NCBI RefSeq assembly: GCF_018614195.1
Contig: NZ_JAGGOT010000035.1
Location: 123,708 to 187,707 of the forward strand
Source: Streptomyces sp. ISL-43
GTDB lineage: Bacteria; Actinomycetota; Actinomycetes; Streptomycetales; Streptomycetaceae
Length of the DNA stretch: 64,000 nt
Reading direction: 5' to 3'
Shown here: positions 47,703 through 56,065 of the stretch, in pieces
How the letters are laid out: each line of letters begins with the position of its first letter
Position numbering within the stretch: the first letter of the stretch is position 1
The notes under the pieces: generated by a model
Databases searched by the model: none
Told to the model about the DNA's origin: nothing
What the model saw: only the letters and a program-made list of their open reading frames with translations
Position numbers and translations under genes: made by a program

Positions 47703-48046
47703 AGGCCATGTATCGAAAGTGGATCTTGGGGTGTCAGATGATCGTGGGTCATGGCGCGGGGAGATCTTACGGACGAGCAGTGGACGGTGTTGGAGTCGTT
47801 GTTGCCGAAGGGGACCAGAGTGGGGCGGCCGCCTGTCTGGCCCCGGCGGTAGTTGATCGACGGCATACGGTTCCTGGTCCGGACGGGGGTTCCACCAGAC
47901 AGGACCCGCCGCAGTCGCTGCTTGACATCCATAGGGGCATCAAGCTAGCGGTCCGTTACGAGGCGACTGTCCTCATCGCAGCTATCAACGAGTGGCTGTG
48001 ACCCACGGCGGCCCTCATGCGGTGGGATCCACATTCCATGCCTCGG
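47703..48046 (+). mobile_element. IS5-family insertion sequence remnant
   Basis: An ATG at 47751 starts a transposase N-terminus ARGDLTDEQWTVLESLLPKG, then VGRPPVWPRR, followed by an in-frame stop (47850) and LIDGIRFLVRTGVP. The middle is lost. The C-terminal end IKLAVRYEATVLIAAINEWL, which I know from streptomycete IS5/IS112-type transposases, stops at 48001 in another frame. Outside these, GAAAGTGGATC (about 47715-47725) and GATCCACATTCC (48026-48037) are recognisable inverted ends. Internal deletion, frameshift and a nonsense codon make it dead. Confidence 0.78.
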
Positions 48047-48097
48047 GCAGATCGCTGCCGCAACGACAGCACTCGCTCGTCAGAGTCGGGCCGGAGT

Positions 48098-49471
48098 TCA
48101 GCCCGTCCCGCCCTCGGGCGGCCGCAGGCGGCCCCATCGGACGTTGGCGTCGCTGAACTGTGCGTCGGCGAAGGCGACCCGGCCCCCGTTCACCTGGGCG
48201 CGGACGAAGGAGACCATGCCGCCGCTGAACCTGGCGTGGCCGAGCGAGACGGTGCCTCCGTTGAATCGCCCGTGGTGGAAGGTGACCGTGCTGTCGGTGA
48301 ACTGCCCGTAGTCGAAGGTGACGTTTCCGCCGTCGAACCGCGCCGCGTAGAAGGTCACCGTACCGCCCGTGAATTCCGCGTCGTCGAGGGCGACGGCACC
48401 GCCCGTGAAGTGTGCGTGGTCGAAACTCAGCGTGCCTCCGGTGAACCGTGCGCGGCGGAAGGCGAGCGAACCGTCCTCGAGTCGCGCCCGGTTGAAGGTG
48501 ACCGTGGCGTTGCCGAACTGCGCGTAGTCGAAGCCGACCGTGCCGCCACTGAACAGTGCTTCGTCCATAGCGAGCGTCCCGCCTCTGAGGCTCGCATGGT
48601 GAAACGTGATATCGCTGGGACCGAGCAGCGCGCCGCAGAAGGAAAGCGCGCTGCCGCTGAACTGCGCCGCGTCGAAGCTAACCGTACCGCCCTGGAATTG
48701 CGCGTCGTTGAACGTGACCGCGCCAGTGCCGAATCGTGCGCCGTGGAAGGTGACCGCGCCGTCGAGGAATCCAGCTTCGTCGAAGTTGATCAGGTCACCG
48801 ACGAAGTCGGCGTCGGCAAAGGAGACACTGCCGCGAAACCGGCAGCCGGAGAAGTCGCCTCCGTCGAAGGTCGCGCGGGTGAAATCAAGAGCGCAAGTCG
48901 ACCAGGAAGAGTCCTCCCGCGACTCCTGGAGGTGATCGCGGATGACGTTGATGATCGTCTGCCGTACCTCCCGTTCACCCCTCCTGTACTGGTCGGACTC
49001 CGGGTTCCATTCGTAGGGCATGCGCAGATAGGCGCACAGGACGTCCACGCAGACTTGGCGTTGCTCCACCCAGTCGTCGGCCAGCCGGGCCATCGCGTAT
49101 ACGCCGGCGAGGCGTACGGCCGAGCTTTCATGGCCGAGCTGACCGGCCGCCGTGCTGTAGCGCTCGGAGAACTGGGTCGCGTCCGCGCGGTGGGCGTCCC
49201 CTTCGGCGATGCGCTGCTTGCGATAGGCGTACACACCGGCGAGCACCGCACCAAAAACCGTCAGGATGGCGATGCTGAGCCTGATGCCGTCGGGAACGCC
49301 CAGGGTCTCCGTGGGTTCCGTCAGCCGGCGGACGAGCCAGTACGCCACGACGCCGGCCACGCAAACCACGACCACAGCCAGACAGACCACGATCCACACG
49401 GGCCAGAGGTCCGGCGCGTACCGACCGCTCGTATGCCGCCATCGGCGCGGCCACCAACGTCTCCGGGACAT
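48098..49471 (-). CDS. Pentapeptide-repeat membrane protein
   Basis: ATG 49471 begins 5 bp after the kinase stop; 457 residues. Two transmembrane helices lie near residues 28-50 (WIVVCLAVVVVCVAGVVAYW) and 65-85 (RLSIAILTVFGAVLAGVYAY). A linker containing RLAGVYAMARLADDWVEQRQ follows, as in other actinobacterial pentapeptide-repeat proteins. From about residue 190 to the end there are roughly 25 pentapeptide units such as F.GG.V.F..A.F, forming a right-handed quadrilateral beta helix on the inner or outer face. It is coupled to a Ser/Thr kinase and may be its membrane effector or substrate. Function unknown. Confidence 0.85.
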   Translation of the reverse strand: MSRRRWWPRRWRHTSGRYAPDLWPVWIVVCLAVVVVCVAGVVAYWLVRRLTEPTETLGVPDGIRLSIAILTVFGAVLAGVYAYRKQRIAEGDAHRADATQFSERYSTAAGQLGHESSAVRLAGVYAMARLADDWVEQRQVCVDVLCAYLRMPYEWNPESDQYRRGEREVRQTIINVIRDHLQESREDSSWSTCALDFTRATFDGGDFSGCRFRGSVSFADADFVGDLINFDEAGFLDGAVTFHGARFGTGAVTFNDAQFQGGTVSFDAAQFSGSALSFCGALLGPSDITFHHASLRGGTLAMDEALFSGGTVGFDYAQFGNATVTFNRARLEDGSLAFRRARFTGGTLSFDHAHFTGGAVALDDAEFTGGTVTFYAARFDGGNVTFDYGQFTDSTVTFHHGRFNGGTVSLGHARFSGGMVSFVRAQVNGGRVAFADAQFSDANVRWGRLRPPEGGTG

Positions 49472-49476
49472 CGTTT

Positions 49477-50343
49477 CTAGCTCGGCCGACCGCCCGCGGC
49501 GGAAAACAACTCCGCCACGAACTCCCGGCATGAACCGTAACGATCCTCAGGGGCCTTCGCCAGCGCCTTCGCCATCACACTGTCGACGGCCGGCGCGAGC
49601 CCCGGACATCTCCCGGAGAGGTCCGGCGGCGGGTCGTATTGGTGCGCCCACAGCAGCGCCATGTCGTCGTCGCGCTGGAACACGGAGCTACCCGCAAGGG
49701 CCTCATATACGACGCAGGCGAGGTTGTACAGATCGCCCCGACCGTCTACAGGGCGGCCGGAGATCTGCTCGGGGGACGTGTAGTCCAAGGTGCCCACGAA
49801 CTGACCCACCGTGGTGAAGGACGCCTCCTCCAGCGATGGTGCCGCCAGCCCGAAGTCCATGAGATACGCATAGTAGGGATCGTCGGCGACATCGCTCCTG
49901 GCCAACAGGATGTTGCCGGGCTTTACGTCCCTGTGTACGAGACCGTGCTCGTGCGCGGCGTCGAGCGCCGACGCCATCTGCGCGGCGATGCGCATCGCAC
50001 CCGTCACCGGCAGCGGACCGTCCCGGTCCAGGAGAGCTCCCAAGTCCGGCCCGGAAACGTAACGCATGGCGATGTACAGGACTCCGTTGGCCTCTCCGGC
50101 CCCGAAGATCGGCACGATGTGCGGATGATCGATCGCAGCCGCCATGCGCGACTCATGGATGAAACGTCGACGGAAAGCGTCTCTGTGCGTCAACTCGGGG
50201 GCGAGCACTTTCAGGGCCACGGCACGGCCCAGCCGCAGATCATTCGCGCGGTAGACGACGCCCAATCCCCCGCGGCCGATCTCACGCTCCACCTGGTAGC
50301 CCGCGATTTGTGCACCGAGCTGAATGGGCTGATGTCGGGCCAC
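49477..50343 (-). CDS. Ser/Thr protein kinase, cytosolic
   Basis: ATG 50343 gives 288 residues, almost entirely kinase domain: GYQVEREIGRGGLGVVYRAN (Gly-rich loop), VALKVLAPEL (ATP Lys), HGLVHRDVKPGNILL (catalytic HRD), YLMDFGLAAP (DFG), TSPEQI (APE equivalent). It lacks the usual transmembrane and PASTA domains, so it is a soluble PknB-type kinase. The stop is 5 bp before the pentapeptide-repeat gene, which makes that protein the obvious partner. Regulation is not visible. Confidence 0.9.
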   Translation of the reverse strand: MARHQPIQLGAQIAGYQVEREIGRGGLGVVYRANDLRLGRAVALKVLAPELTHRDAFRRRFIHESRMAAAIDHPHIVPIFGAGEANGVLYIAMRYVSGPDLGALLDRDGPLPVTGAMRIAAQMASALDAAHEHGLVHRDVKPGNILLARSDVADDPYYAYLMDFGLAAPSLEEASFTTVGQFVGTLDYTSPEQISGRPVDGRGDLYNLACVVYEALAGSSVFQRDDDMALLWAHQYDPPPDLSGRCPGLAPAVDSVMAKALAKAPEDRYGSCREFVAELFSAAGGRPS

Positions 50344-50522
50344 CTGCCGAAAGTAGCATCCGGACGCCTCGGGTCGTTGGATACCGGTGAGGGCTGCGGC
50401 GCGATGTCAGGTGCGGACCGTCCTCTAGGCCCGCCGGCTGATGTCGGCGGCCGTAGAGCACCCGGTCTGCGCGTGCCGCGAGCCGACGGTCAGCTGACCG
50501 ACCTCGAGTTCAGATGCACGGC

Positions 50523-52667
50523 CTAAGGCCGTGGCGGGGAAACGGGGACCTGGAGGCTTCCGTAGCGTTCCATTCGCTGCCAGCGCAGGCGGGATCCGGC
50601 GATCGCGGTGAACACGGACTGGATGACGACCAGGTACATCAACTGGCGGTAGACGAACTGCTGGAGCGGCAGGCTCCACAGCGGGCCGGGGCGCTCGTCG
50701 TCGAGGTGGAAGGCGTAGAGGCCCATCAGGACCTGAAGCAGGAGGAAGGCGCTCCACAGGCCCAGGATGCGCAGCGGATCGAGGAAGACCAGACCGAAGA
50801 CGGCGGTCACGTCGACCACGGGGGCGAGCAGCGGCAGCAGGACCTGGAACATGAGCAGGTAGAGCAGGCCGCGGCGGCCGAGCTTTCCGGCCTGGCCCCG
50901 CTGGGTGAGGGCGCCGCGGTGTTTCCACATGGCCTGCAGGGTGCCGTAGCACCATCGGTAGCGCTGTTTCCAGAGGGCGCCGAGTGTGGCGGGGGCTTCG
51001 GTCCAGGCCTTGGCGCGTTCCTCGTAGACGACGCGCCAGCCGTCGCGGCACAGCGCCATGGTGAGGTCGGTGTCCTCGGCGAGCGTGGTGTCGCTGACGC
51101 CGCCGACGCGCAGGAGGGCTTCGCGCCTGAACGCGCCGACCGCGCCGGGGACGGTGGGCATGCATTCGGCGAGGTCGAAGAGGCGCCGGTCCAGATTGAA
51201 GCCGACGACGTACTCGATGTGCTGCCAGCGGCCGAGGAGGCCGCCGCGGTTGACGACCTTGGCGTTGCCCGAGACGGCGCCGACGCGGCGGTGGGCGAAG
51301 GGCTGGATGATCATGCGGACGGCGTCCGGTTCGAAGACGGTGTCGCCGTCGACCATGACGAGCAGGTTGCAGGAGGCCGCTGCGATGCCGGTATTGAGGG
51401 CGGCGGGCTTCCCGGCGTTCTGCTGGCGGATCACGCGCACACCCGGCAGGCGCAGGGCTTCGACCACGTCGGCGGTGCCGTCGGTGGAACCGTCGTCGAC
51501 CACGATGATCTCCACCGGATGGTCCGAGGCGAGCAGGGAGCGCACGGCCGCTTCGATACCGGCGCTCTCGTTGTAAGCGGGGACGATCACGCTGACGGGT
51601 TCGGTGACCGGGGCTCCCCAGGGCTTGCGGCGCTCGCGCACGTGACGGCGGGCGGCGACGAAGACGGCCAGGGCGCGCAGCACGCTGATCGCACCGGCCG
51701 CCCACAGGAGCCAGGACAGTGCGGTGAGGACCCAGTCGCTGGCGCGCAGGGCGTTGATGAGGGCGGTGCCCTGCCACTCGTCCACGGTCGCCGCCTCGTG
51801 TGCGGCCGCGGGAAGGCCGGTCGCGTCGCTGACGGTGGCGAGTCGGAAACCTGCCGTCTTCAGCTGGGGGATGAGACGTTCGAGGGCGGCGACGGTCTGC
51901 GAACGGTCGCCACCCGCGTCGTGCATCAGCAGGATCTGACCGTCCGTGCCCTTGGGCGTGGCGTTGGCGAGGATCTCTTCGATGCCCGGGCGGCGCCAGT
52001 CCTGACTGTCCTGGGTGGTGAGGACCGTGAGATAGCCGTCCTGACCGGCTTGGGTGATGGCGTTCCAGTCGGCATCGCTCAGTGCGTCGTTGGCCGAGGA
52101 GTACGGCGGGCGCAGGAGCGGGGTGGTGACACCGGTAGCGCCGGCTATGACCAGCTGGCTTTCGCGCAGTTCCAGGGAACGGCGCCAGTCGGAGGCCGCG
52201 GCGAGGTCGGTGTGGGTGAAGGTGTGGATGCCGATCTGGTGGCCTTCGGCGACGATACGGCGCGCCAGTTCGGGGTGGGCGGCCACCTGGGCGCCGACGG
52301 TGAAGAAGGTGGCGCGGACGTCGTTGCGGCGCAGGACGTCCAGGATCCGGGGTGTCCAGCGGGGGTCGGGGCCGTCGTCGAAAGTGAGGGCGATCGTGCG
52401 GGGTTCGATGCTTGCCGTTCGCCCGGTGAATCCCTCGATGACAGGGCCGCCGGTCCGGATCTGCTCCGGGACGGTTCGCGCCGGACCGGGATCGCGGGGA
52501 GCGCCGTCGGCGGTGGTGTCGAACATGTGCTTGCTGTACCCCTGGAGCAGCAGGGCCGCCGAGAGGGTCAGGACGAGCGCGGTCAGCAGCAGCCAATGCG
52601 TGCGAAGGGGGACGTTGCGCACGGTGCTGTGCCGGCCGCGCGGGGGGCGGCGGCGGTTCTTGGACAA
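50523..52667 (-). CDS. matB: Bifunctional polysaccharide deacetylase/GT2 synthase (MatB-like)
   Basis: The start is tentative: TTG 52667 has GGAAG upstream, and GTG 52622 is possible. From 52667 the product has 714 residues. It contains a membrane helix (LLLTALVLTLSAALLLQG), a NodB-type deacetylase (ALTFDDGPDPRWTP, HTFTHTDLAAAS), a second membrane segment, and a GT2 synthase domain (VIVPAYNESAGIEAAVRSLL, VVDDGST, MVDGDTVFEPDAV, EDTDLT, KQRYRW) with C-terminal helices. This is the layout of MatB, which with MatA makes the beta-1,6-GlcNAc (PNAG-like) pellet-aggregation polymer in Streptomyces lividans. The upstream gene at 52705 looks like matA. Other PDA-GT2 fusions exist, so the polymer is inferred. 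Confidence 0.8.
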   Translation of the reverse strand: MSKNRRRPPRGRHSTVRNVPLRTHWLLLTALVLTLSAALLLQGYSKHMFDTTADGAPRDPGPARTVPEQIRTGGPVIEGFTGRTASIEPRTIALTFDDGPDPRWTPRILDVLRRNDVRATFFTVGAQVAAHPELARRIVAEGHQIGIHTFTHTDLAAASDWRRSLELRESQLVIAGATGVTTPLLRPPYSSANDALSDADWNAITQAGQDGYLTVLTTQDSQDWRRPGIEEILANATPKGTDGQILLMHDAGGDRSQTVAALERLIPQLKTAGFRLATVSDATGLPAAAHEAATVDEWQGTALINALRASDWVLTALSWLLWAAGAISVLRALAVFVAARRHVRERRKPWGAPVTEPVSVIVPAYNESAGIEAAVRSLLASDHPVEIIVVDDGSTDGTADVVEALRLPGVRVIRQQNAGKPAALNTGIAAASCNLLVMVDGDTVFEPDAVRMIIQPFAHRRVGAVSGNAKVVNRGGLLGRWQHIEYVVGFNLDRRLFDLAECMPTVPGAVGAFRREALLRVGGVSDTTLAEDTDLTMALCRDGWRVVYEERAKAWTEAPATLGALWKQRYRWCYGTLQAMWKHRGALTQRGQAGKLGRRGLLYLLMFQVLLPLLAPVVDVTAVFGLVFLDPLRILGLWSAFLLLQVLMGLYAFHLDDERPGPLWSLPLQQFVYRQLMYLVVIQSVFTAIAGSRLRWQRMERYGSLQVPVSPPRP

Positions 52668-52704
52668 GGGGGGAGTGCTTCCTGCCTGTGCTGGTCCGGG
52701 CGGG

Positions 52705-53262
52705 TCACGGGTGAGTGGTCGGTTTGCCGACCTGGCCGGGCGCGGACGACGACCGGCCGTGGTTGGTCGGGCCGGGGGCCGGGGTGGCGCCGTTGCCGGG
52801 GGAGGGGGCCGGACGCGTCGCGGTGGGGGTGGTGGTGCCGATCGTGTTCCCGCGGGTGGGGCTCGCGGCGGACGGGGTCGCCGGCGCTTGGGCCGCGCCG
52901 CTCGCGGCCGTGCCGTCGCGCTTCGGCGGAGCAGTGGACGCGGTGGTCGCTGCCGCGGGGGGTGCTTTGCTCTGGGCGGCGTTCGGGACCGGCGGTGTGT
53001 GGGGGAGGGGCAGGAACGGCGAGGAGAGCGTGGGCCCGCCGAACAGAGAACTGACCAAGAGGACGACGTAGCCCGCGGCGGGAACGACGAGCAGCCACCC
53101 CAGGCGCCGCACCCGGCGCTGACGAATGCCCGAGGAATCGACGAACACGGGGCTGGGCGCGGCCCAGGCCCGCGAATCCGGTTCCGGCGCGCTCGGGGAG
53201 TGCCCGTGGATACGGGGTATCGGGATCGTGTCGTCGTCTGTGGAAGCCGGTTGTCGTTGCAT
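52705..53262 (-). CDS. matA: MatA-like single-span membrane protein
   Basis: ATG 53262 gives 185 residues: a short cytosolic tail (VFVDSSGIRQRRVRRLG), one transmembrane helix (WLLVVPAAGYVVLLVSSLFG), then an extracellular Pro/Ala/Thr-rich linker to the end. It ends 37 bp before the deacetylase/GT2 gene and would be co-transcribed with it. Position and topology resemble MatA in the streptomycete mat locus. Low-complexity sequence makes homology hard to judge by eye. Confidence 0.55.
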   Translation of the reverse strand: MQRQPASTDDDTIPIPRIHGHSPSAPEPDSRAWAAPSPVFVDSSGIRQRRVRRLGWLLVVPAAGYVVLLVSSLFGGPTLSSPFLPLPHTPPVPNAAQSKAPPAAATTASTAPPKRDGTAASGAAQAPATPSAASPTRGNTIGTTTPTATRPAPSPGNGATPAPGPTNHGRSSSAPGQVGKPTTHP

Positions 53263-53337
53263 CGGTGGACAGCCTCTACGGGGTGGCGGACGGGAACAGG
53301 GCGGGGTGCCGGGGAACGGGTCGTACGCCGCCCAGGG

Positions 53338-54210
53338 TTACGGGGCCGTCCCTGTGGGGCGACCCGTCGGCACGTCCCTGCGTGGCGGGGACGTGCCGGT
53401 GCTCGGCGGGCCTGTCGGATGGGTGTCCGGCCCGTGTTCGCCGAGGCGCGGTCCCGGAGACACGGGCCCCCGGCTCGGTTCGTGTTTGCCGGGACGCGTC
53501 GGGGAGGCGCCCCGAGCGCTGTCCGTCGGCACAGGCGTCGGCGAGGCGTCACCTTGCTCCGGCCGGCCGTTCAGGACGGGGGCGCAGTAACCCGGTACCT
53601 CGGACCGGCTTCCCGCCGCGGTGACCAGCGCGGCGAACCGGTGCTCGGACAGGACGTCGTCGGGGTCCGACCCACCGGCGCGGGCGGCGTGGGCGTGGGC
53701 GAACGCGCGGCACAGCTCGGCCAAGTCGGCAGGCACCGCTTCGGGAGCGCGCAGGAGAGCCCCCGGGGGCACCTCGCCCGAGTCCTGTGTGCCGGTTCCG
53801 GTGCCGGCCGTGGCGGAGGGGGCCGGGCGGGTGCGCTCGGGCGTGCCGCCCAGGACCACGGGCAGGTGGCCCGTGCCGGCCGCGACCGCGACACCGCCGA
53901 GAGTGGCCGCCAGTGCGGTGGCCGCGACCTTCGCGCCGAGGAGCATCGCCGGCGTGAGCATCGATCGCCTCCGGGACGTGGGTACGCGGACAGGGACAGT
54001 GGCAGGAACAGGCACGGGGTCGAGACGAGCGGCCCGGAACATGGCCATGGCTTCCTGTTCGCCGGACAGTTCGCTGTCGACCGCTGGAGCGGCGGCGGCG
54101 GCGAGCAGTCCCGCGAGGGCCTCGTGACCGTTCGCCGTGTCGGACCGGGCGCCGGCGAGCAGCCGCTCGGCCGTGGCGCGGTCGATCCGGCGGGATCGGT
54201 GGGTACTCAT
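53338..54210 (-). CDS. Probable anti-sigma factor/membrane partner of the ECF sigma factor
   Basis: ATG 54210 overlaps the sigma-factor stop by 4 bases (ATGA). The 290-residue product has a cytosolic N-terminus (ERLLAGARSDTANGHEALAG, SELSGEQEAMAMFRAARLDP), one transmembrane helix (LGAKVAATALAATLGGVAVA), and an extracytoplasmic region. That region includes a small helical domain with two Cys (ADLAELCRAFAHAHAARAGG, VPGYCAPVLNG) and a long Pro/Ser/Thr tail. The topology matches ECF sigma partners that hold sigma at the membrane. It lacks the HxxxCxxC zinc motif, so it is not a ZAS-type anti-sigma factor. Confidence 0.72.
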   Translation of the reverse strand: MSTHRSRRIDRATAERLLAGARSDTANGHEALAGLLAAAAAPAVDSELSGEQEAMAMFRAARLDPVPVPATVPVRVPTSRRRSMLTPAMLLGAKVAATALAATLGGVAVAAGTGHLPVVLGGTPERTRPAPSATAGTGTGTQDSGEVPPGALLRAPEAVPADLAELCRAFAHAHAARAGGSDPDDVLSEHRFAALVTAAGSRSEVPGYCAPVLNGRPEQGDASPTPVPTDSARGASPTRPGKHEPSRGPVSPGPRLGEHGPDTHPTGPPSTGTSPPRRDVPTGRPTGTAP

Positions 54211-54932
54211 TTCGTGCCCTTCAGCGTCGGAGCCGTCGTCGGTGTCACTCGTGGGGCCAAAGTTTTTTCAGGCCGCTCGGGTTCGCCCGATTTGCCCCCG
54301 GTCCCCGTGGGGCCGGATCCCTGCTCTTCGAGGAGCTTGGCGAGCTTGCGCAGCCCGCGGTGCGATGCCATCCGCACCGCACCGGCCCGTTTCCCGAGTA
54401 CCCGCGCGGCGCTGTCCGCGTCCAGGTCCATGACCACCCGCAGGAGCACGGCCTCCGCCTGATCGCGGGGCAGCCGCGCGATGAGGGCGAGCGCCGCACC
54501 GGTCCCCACCGTGACCAGCGCGGCCCCCTCGGTGTCCTCGTGCGCCGGCCGGTCGAGCAGGTACTCGACCGGCACGCTCAAGGCCGGCCGGCGGCGCCGA
54601 CTGCGCAGCAGGTCCATGGCCCGGTTCCGGCCGATCGTCGACACCCAGCCGCGGAACCCGTCGAAGTCCCCGCTGAACGAGCCCAGGTCCCGGGATATCT
54701 GGAGCCAGGCCTCGGAGGCCACGTCCTCCGCCTCCTCACCGACGAGCACGCTCAGGTAGCGCAGGAGGACGGGCTGCACGGCCCGGAACAGGGCCTGGAA
54801 AGCCGCCTCGTCCCCCTGCTGGGCTGCTCTGACCTCGGCAGCCATGTCTCCCGGGTCTCGCTGCGCTCCCGGGTTTCCCGCTTCGCTGTCGGCCTCGCCG
54901 AACTCCTCCGCACTGTGCACGCGGCACATCAT
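54207..54932 (-). CDS. ECF-type RNA polymerase sigma factor
   Basis: ATG 54932 (or 54845 at MAAEVRAAQQG) gives 241 residues. Sigma region 2 reads ALFRAVQPVLLRYLSVLVGE then AEDVASEAWLQISRDLG and GFRGWVSTIGRNRAMDLLRS. Region 4 reads LALIARLPRDQAEAVLLRVV and MDLDADSAARVLGKRAGAVR. A basic Pro/Ser-rich tail of about 45 residues follows. The next gene overlaps it and encodes the likely membrane anti-sigma. The pair probably responds to envelope stress; the adjacent mat-like and sortase-substrate genes are plausible targets, although no promoter motif was checked. Confidence 0.88.
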   Translation of the reverse strand: MMCRVHSAEEFGEADSEAGNPGAQRDPGDMAAEVRAAQQGDEAAFQALFRAVQPVLLRYLSVLVGEEAEDVASEAWLQISRDLGSFSGDFDGFRGWVSTIGRNRAMDLLRSRRRRPALSVPVEYLLDRPAHEDTEGAALVTVGTGAALALIARLPRDQAEAVLLRVVMDLDADSAARVLGKRAGAVRMASHRGLRKLAKLLEEQGSGPTGTGGKSGEPERPEKTLAPRVTPTTAPTLKGTK

Positions 54933-55145
54933 GCGGTATCTCGGTCCGACACTTCACGCGGATCCGGAGGCGGATGCCATCCGGCGTTGCCCGGGGAGCG
55001 ATTGTTATATCGACCAAAGCGCCACAATCGACCACTCGGGCACAAAGGGTGTGTACGGCCCTTGACGTGGGAGCGGTGTCGTCAGCAAGCTGAGCGGCGC
55101 CACCCCCACGACCCCCCTTCCCTCATCTGTGCCAGAGGTATCTCC

Positions 55146-55889
55146 ATGCCCAGTTCCCGCAGTCTTTGGGCGGCAGTAGCGGTCCCCATGGCGGCTTCGC
55201 TCGTCGTCGCCGCCGGTGCCGCATCGGCCTTCGCTTCCGACTCGTACACCATCCCCCTGCACCAGCAGGTTCCCCTCACCGCGGCCGGCTTCGGTTCGAC
55301 GAAGCCCACCTGTGCGGACATCCCCACCTCGCAGGACGGCTGGCACTTCATAGCGCCGGGCAACCCGAACCAGATCGCCTTCGTGAAGCTGACGGTGACG
55401 TTCGAGCCCGGTGGCCCGAAGGAGATCACCACCTTCGATGCGCCGAACGAGAACCATGCCTACGTCGCCTCGGAGCCGGGTGCCAAGCTCGTCTCCGCGG
55501 TCGCCGAGGTGACGGGCGGCAGCCTGGAATGGTTCAACCTGTCGCACACCTGCCCGGCTTCCACCCTGCCGAGCTCGACTCCTCCCAAGACGCCGTCCGC
55601 GACCCCGTCGTCGACACCGTCTTCCACGACGTCCGGCACCCCTTCGGGGACCGTCTCGTCCCCGGCGGTCTCTTCCCCGCCCGCGTCCGTGCCCGCCTCG
55701 CCGGGTACGACCACCGGAGCACCGAGCACTACGGCTTCCTCCCCGGCCCCGGTGACGGGCGGTGCCACCACCGGTGGTGACCTCGCCAAGACCGGGTCGG
55801 ACCTGCCGGTGGGTCTGCTCGCGGCCCTGGCCGGCGCACTGATCGCGGCCGGCGGCGTACTGGTCGTGCGCCGACGCAAGGCGCTCTAG
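55146..55889 (+). CDS. Cell-wall-anchored protein with LAKTG sortase signal
   Basis: ATG 55146 follows AGAGG; 247 residues. A signal peptide (AAVAVPMAASLVVAAGAASA) is followed by a small globular domain of about 100 residues with two Cys (KPTCADIPTSQDGWHFIAPG and LSHTCPAS). A long Ser/Thr/Pro linker then ends in LAKTGSD, a transmembrane helix (LLAALAGALIAAGGVLVVRR) and a basic RRRKAL tail. LAxTG followed by this tail is the class E sortase substrate signal of streptomycetes. It is surface-displayed; the globular domain is of unknown function. A 22-bp terminator follows. Confidence 0.88.
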   Translation: MPSSRSLWAAVAVPMAASLVVAAGAASAFASDSYTIPLHQQVPLTAAGFGSTKPTCADIPTSQDGWHFIAPGNPNQIAFVKLTVTFEPGGPKEITTFDAPNENHAYVASEPGAKLVSAVAEVTGGSLEWFNLSHTCPASTLPSSTPPKTPSATPSSTPSSTTSGTPSGTVSSPAVSSPPASVPASPGTTTGAPSTTASSPAPVTGGATTGGDLAKTGSDLPVGLLAALAGALIAAGGVLVVRRRKAL

Positions 55890-55906
55890 CCACACGGGAA
55901 AACGCG

Positions 55907-55953
55907 GAACCGCGGACGCTCGGCCGGGAAACCCGGCCGAGCGCCCGCGGTTC
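55907..55953 (+). terminator. 22-bp terminator hairpin after the sortase substrate
   Basis: The arms 55907-55928 and 55932-55953 match at 21 of 22 positions around an AAA loop, 18 bp after the stop codon. It is the strongest terminator-like structure in the window. Confidence 0.88.
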
Positions 55954-56065
55954 GGTTCGCTTCGGCCGGGGTCTGGTCAAAGTCGGTGGCGTTGAGCAAG
56001 GATCGCGTCCGCAGCTTGCCGCCGACGTTCTTGCGGCACCACGCATCCATCGCAGGAGGATGTCC

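Noticed and set aside
50523..53552. A 1009-residue version of the deacetylase/GT2 protein
   Set aside because: The upstream 290 residues are low-complexity and overlap the matA-like gene; the start at 52667 is better supported.
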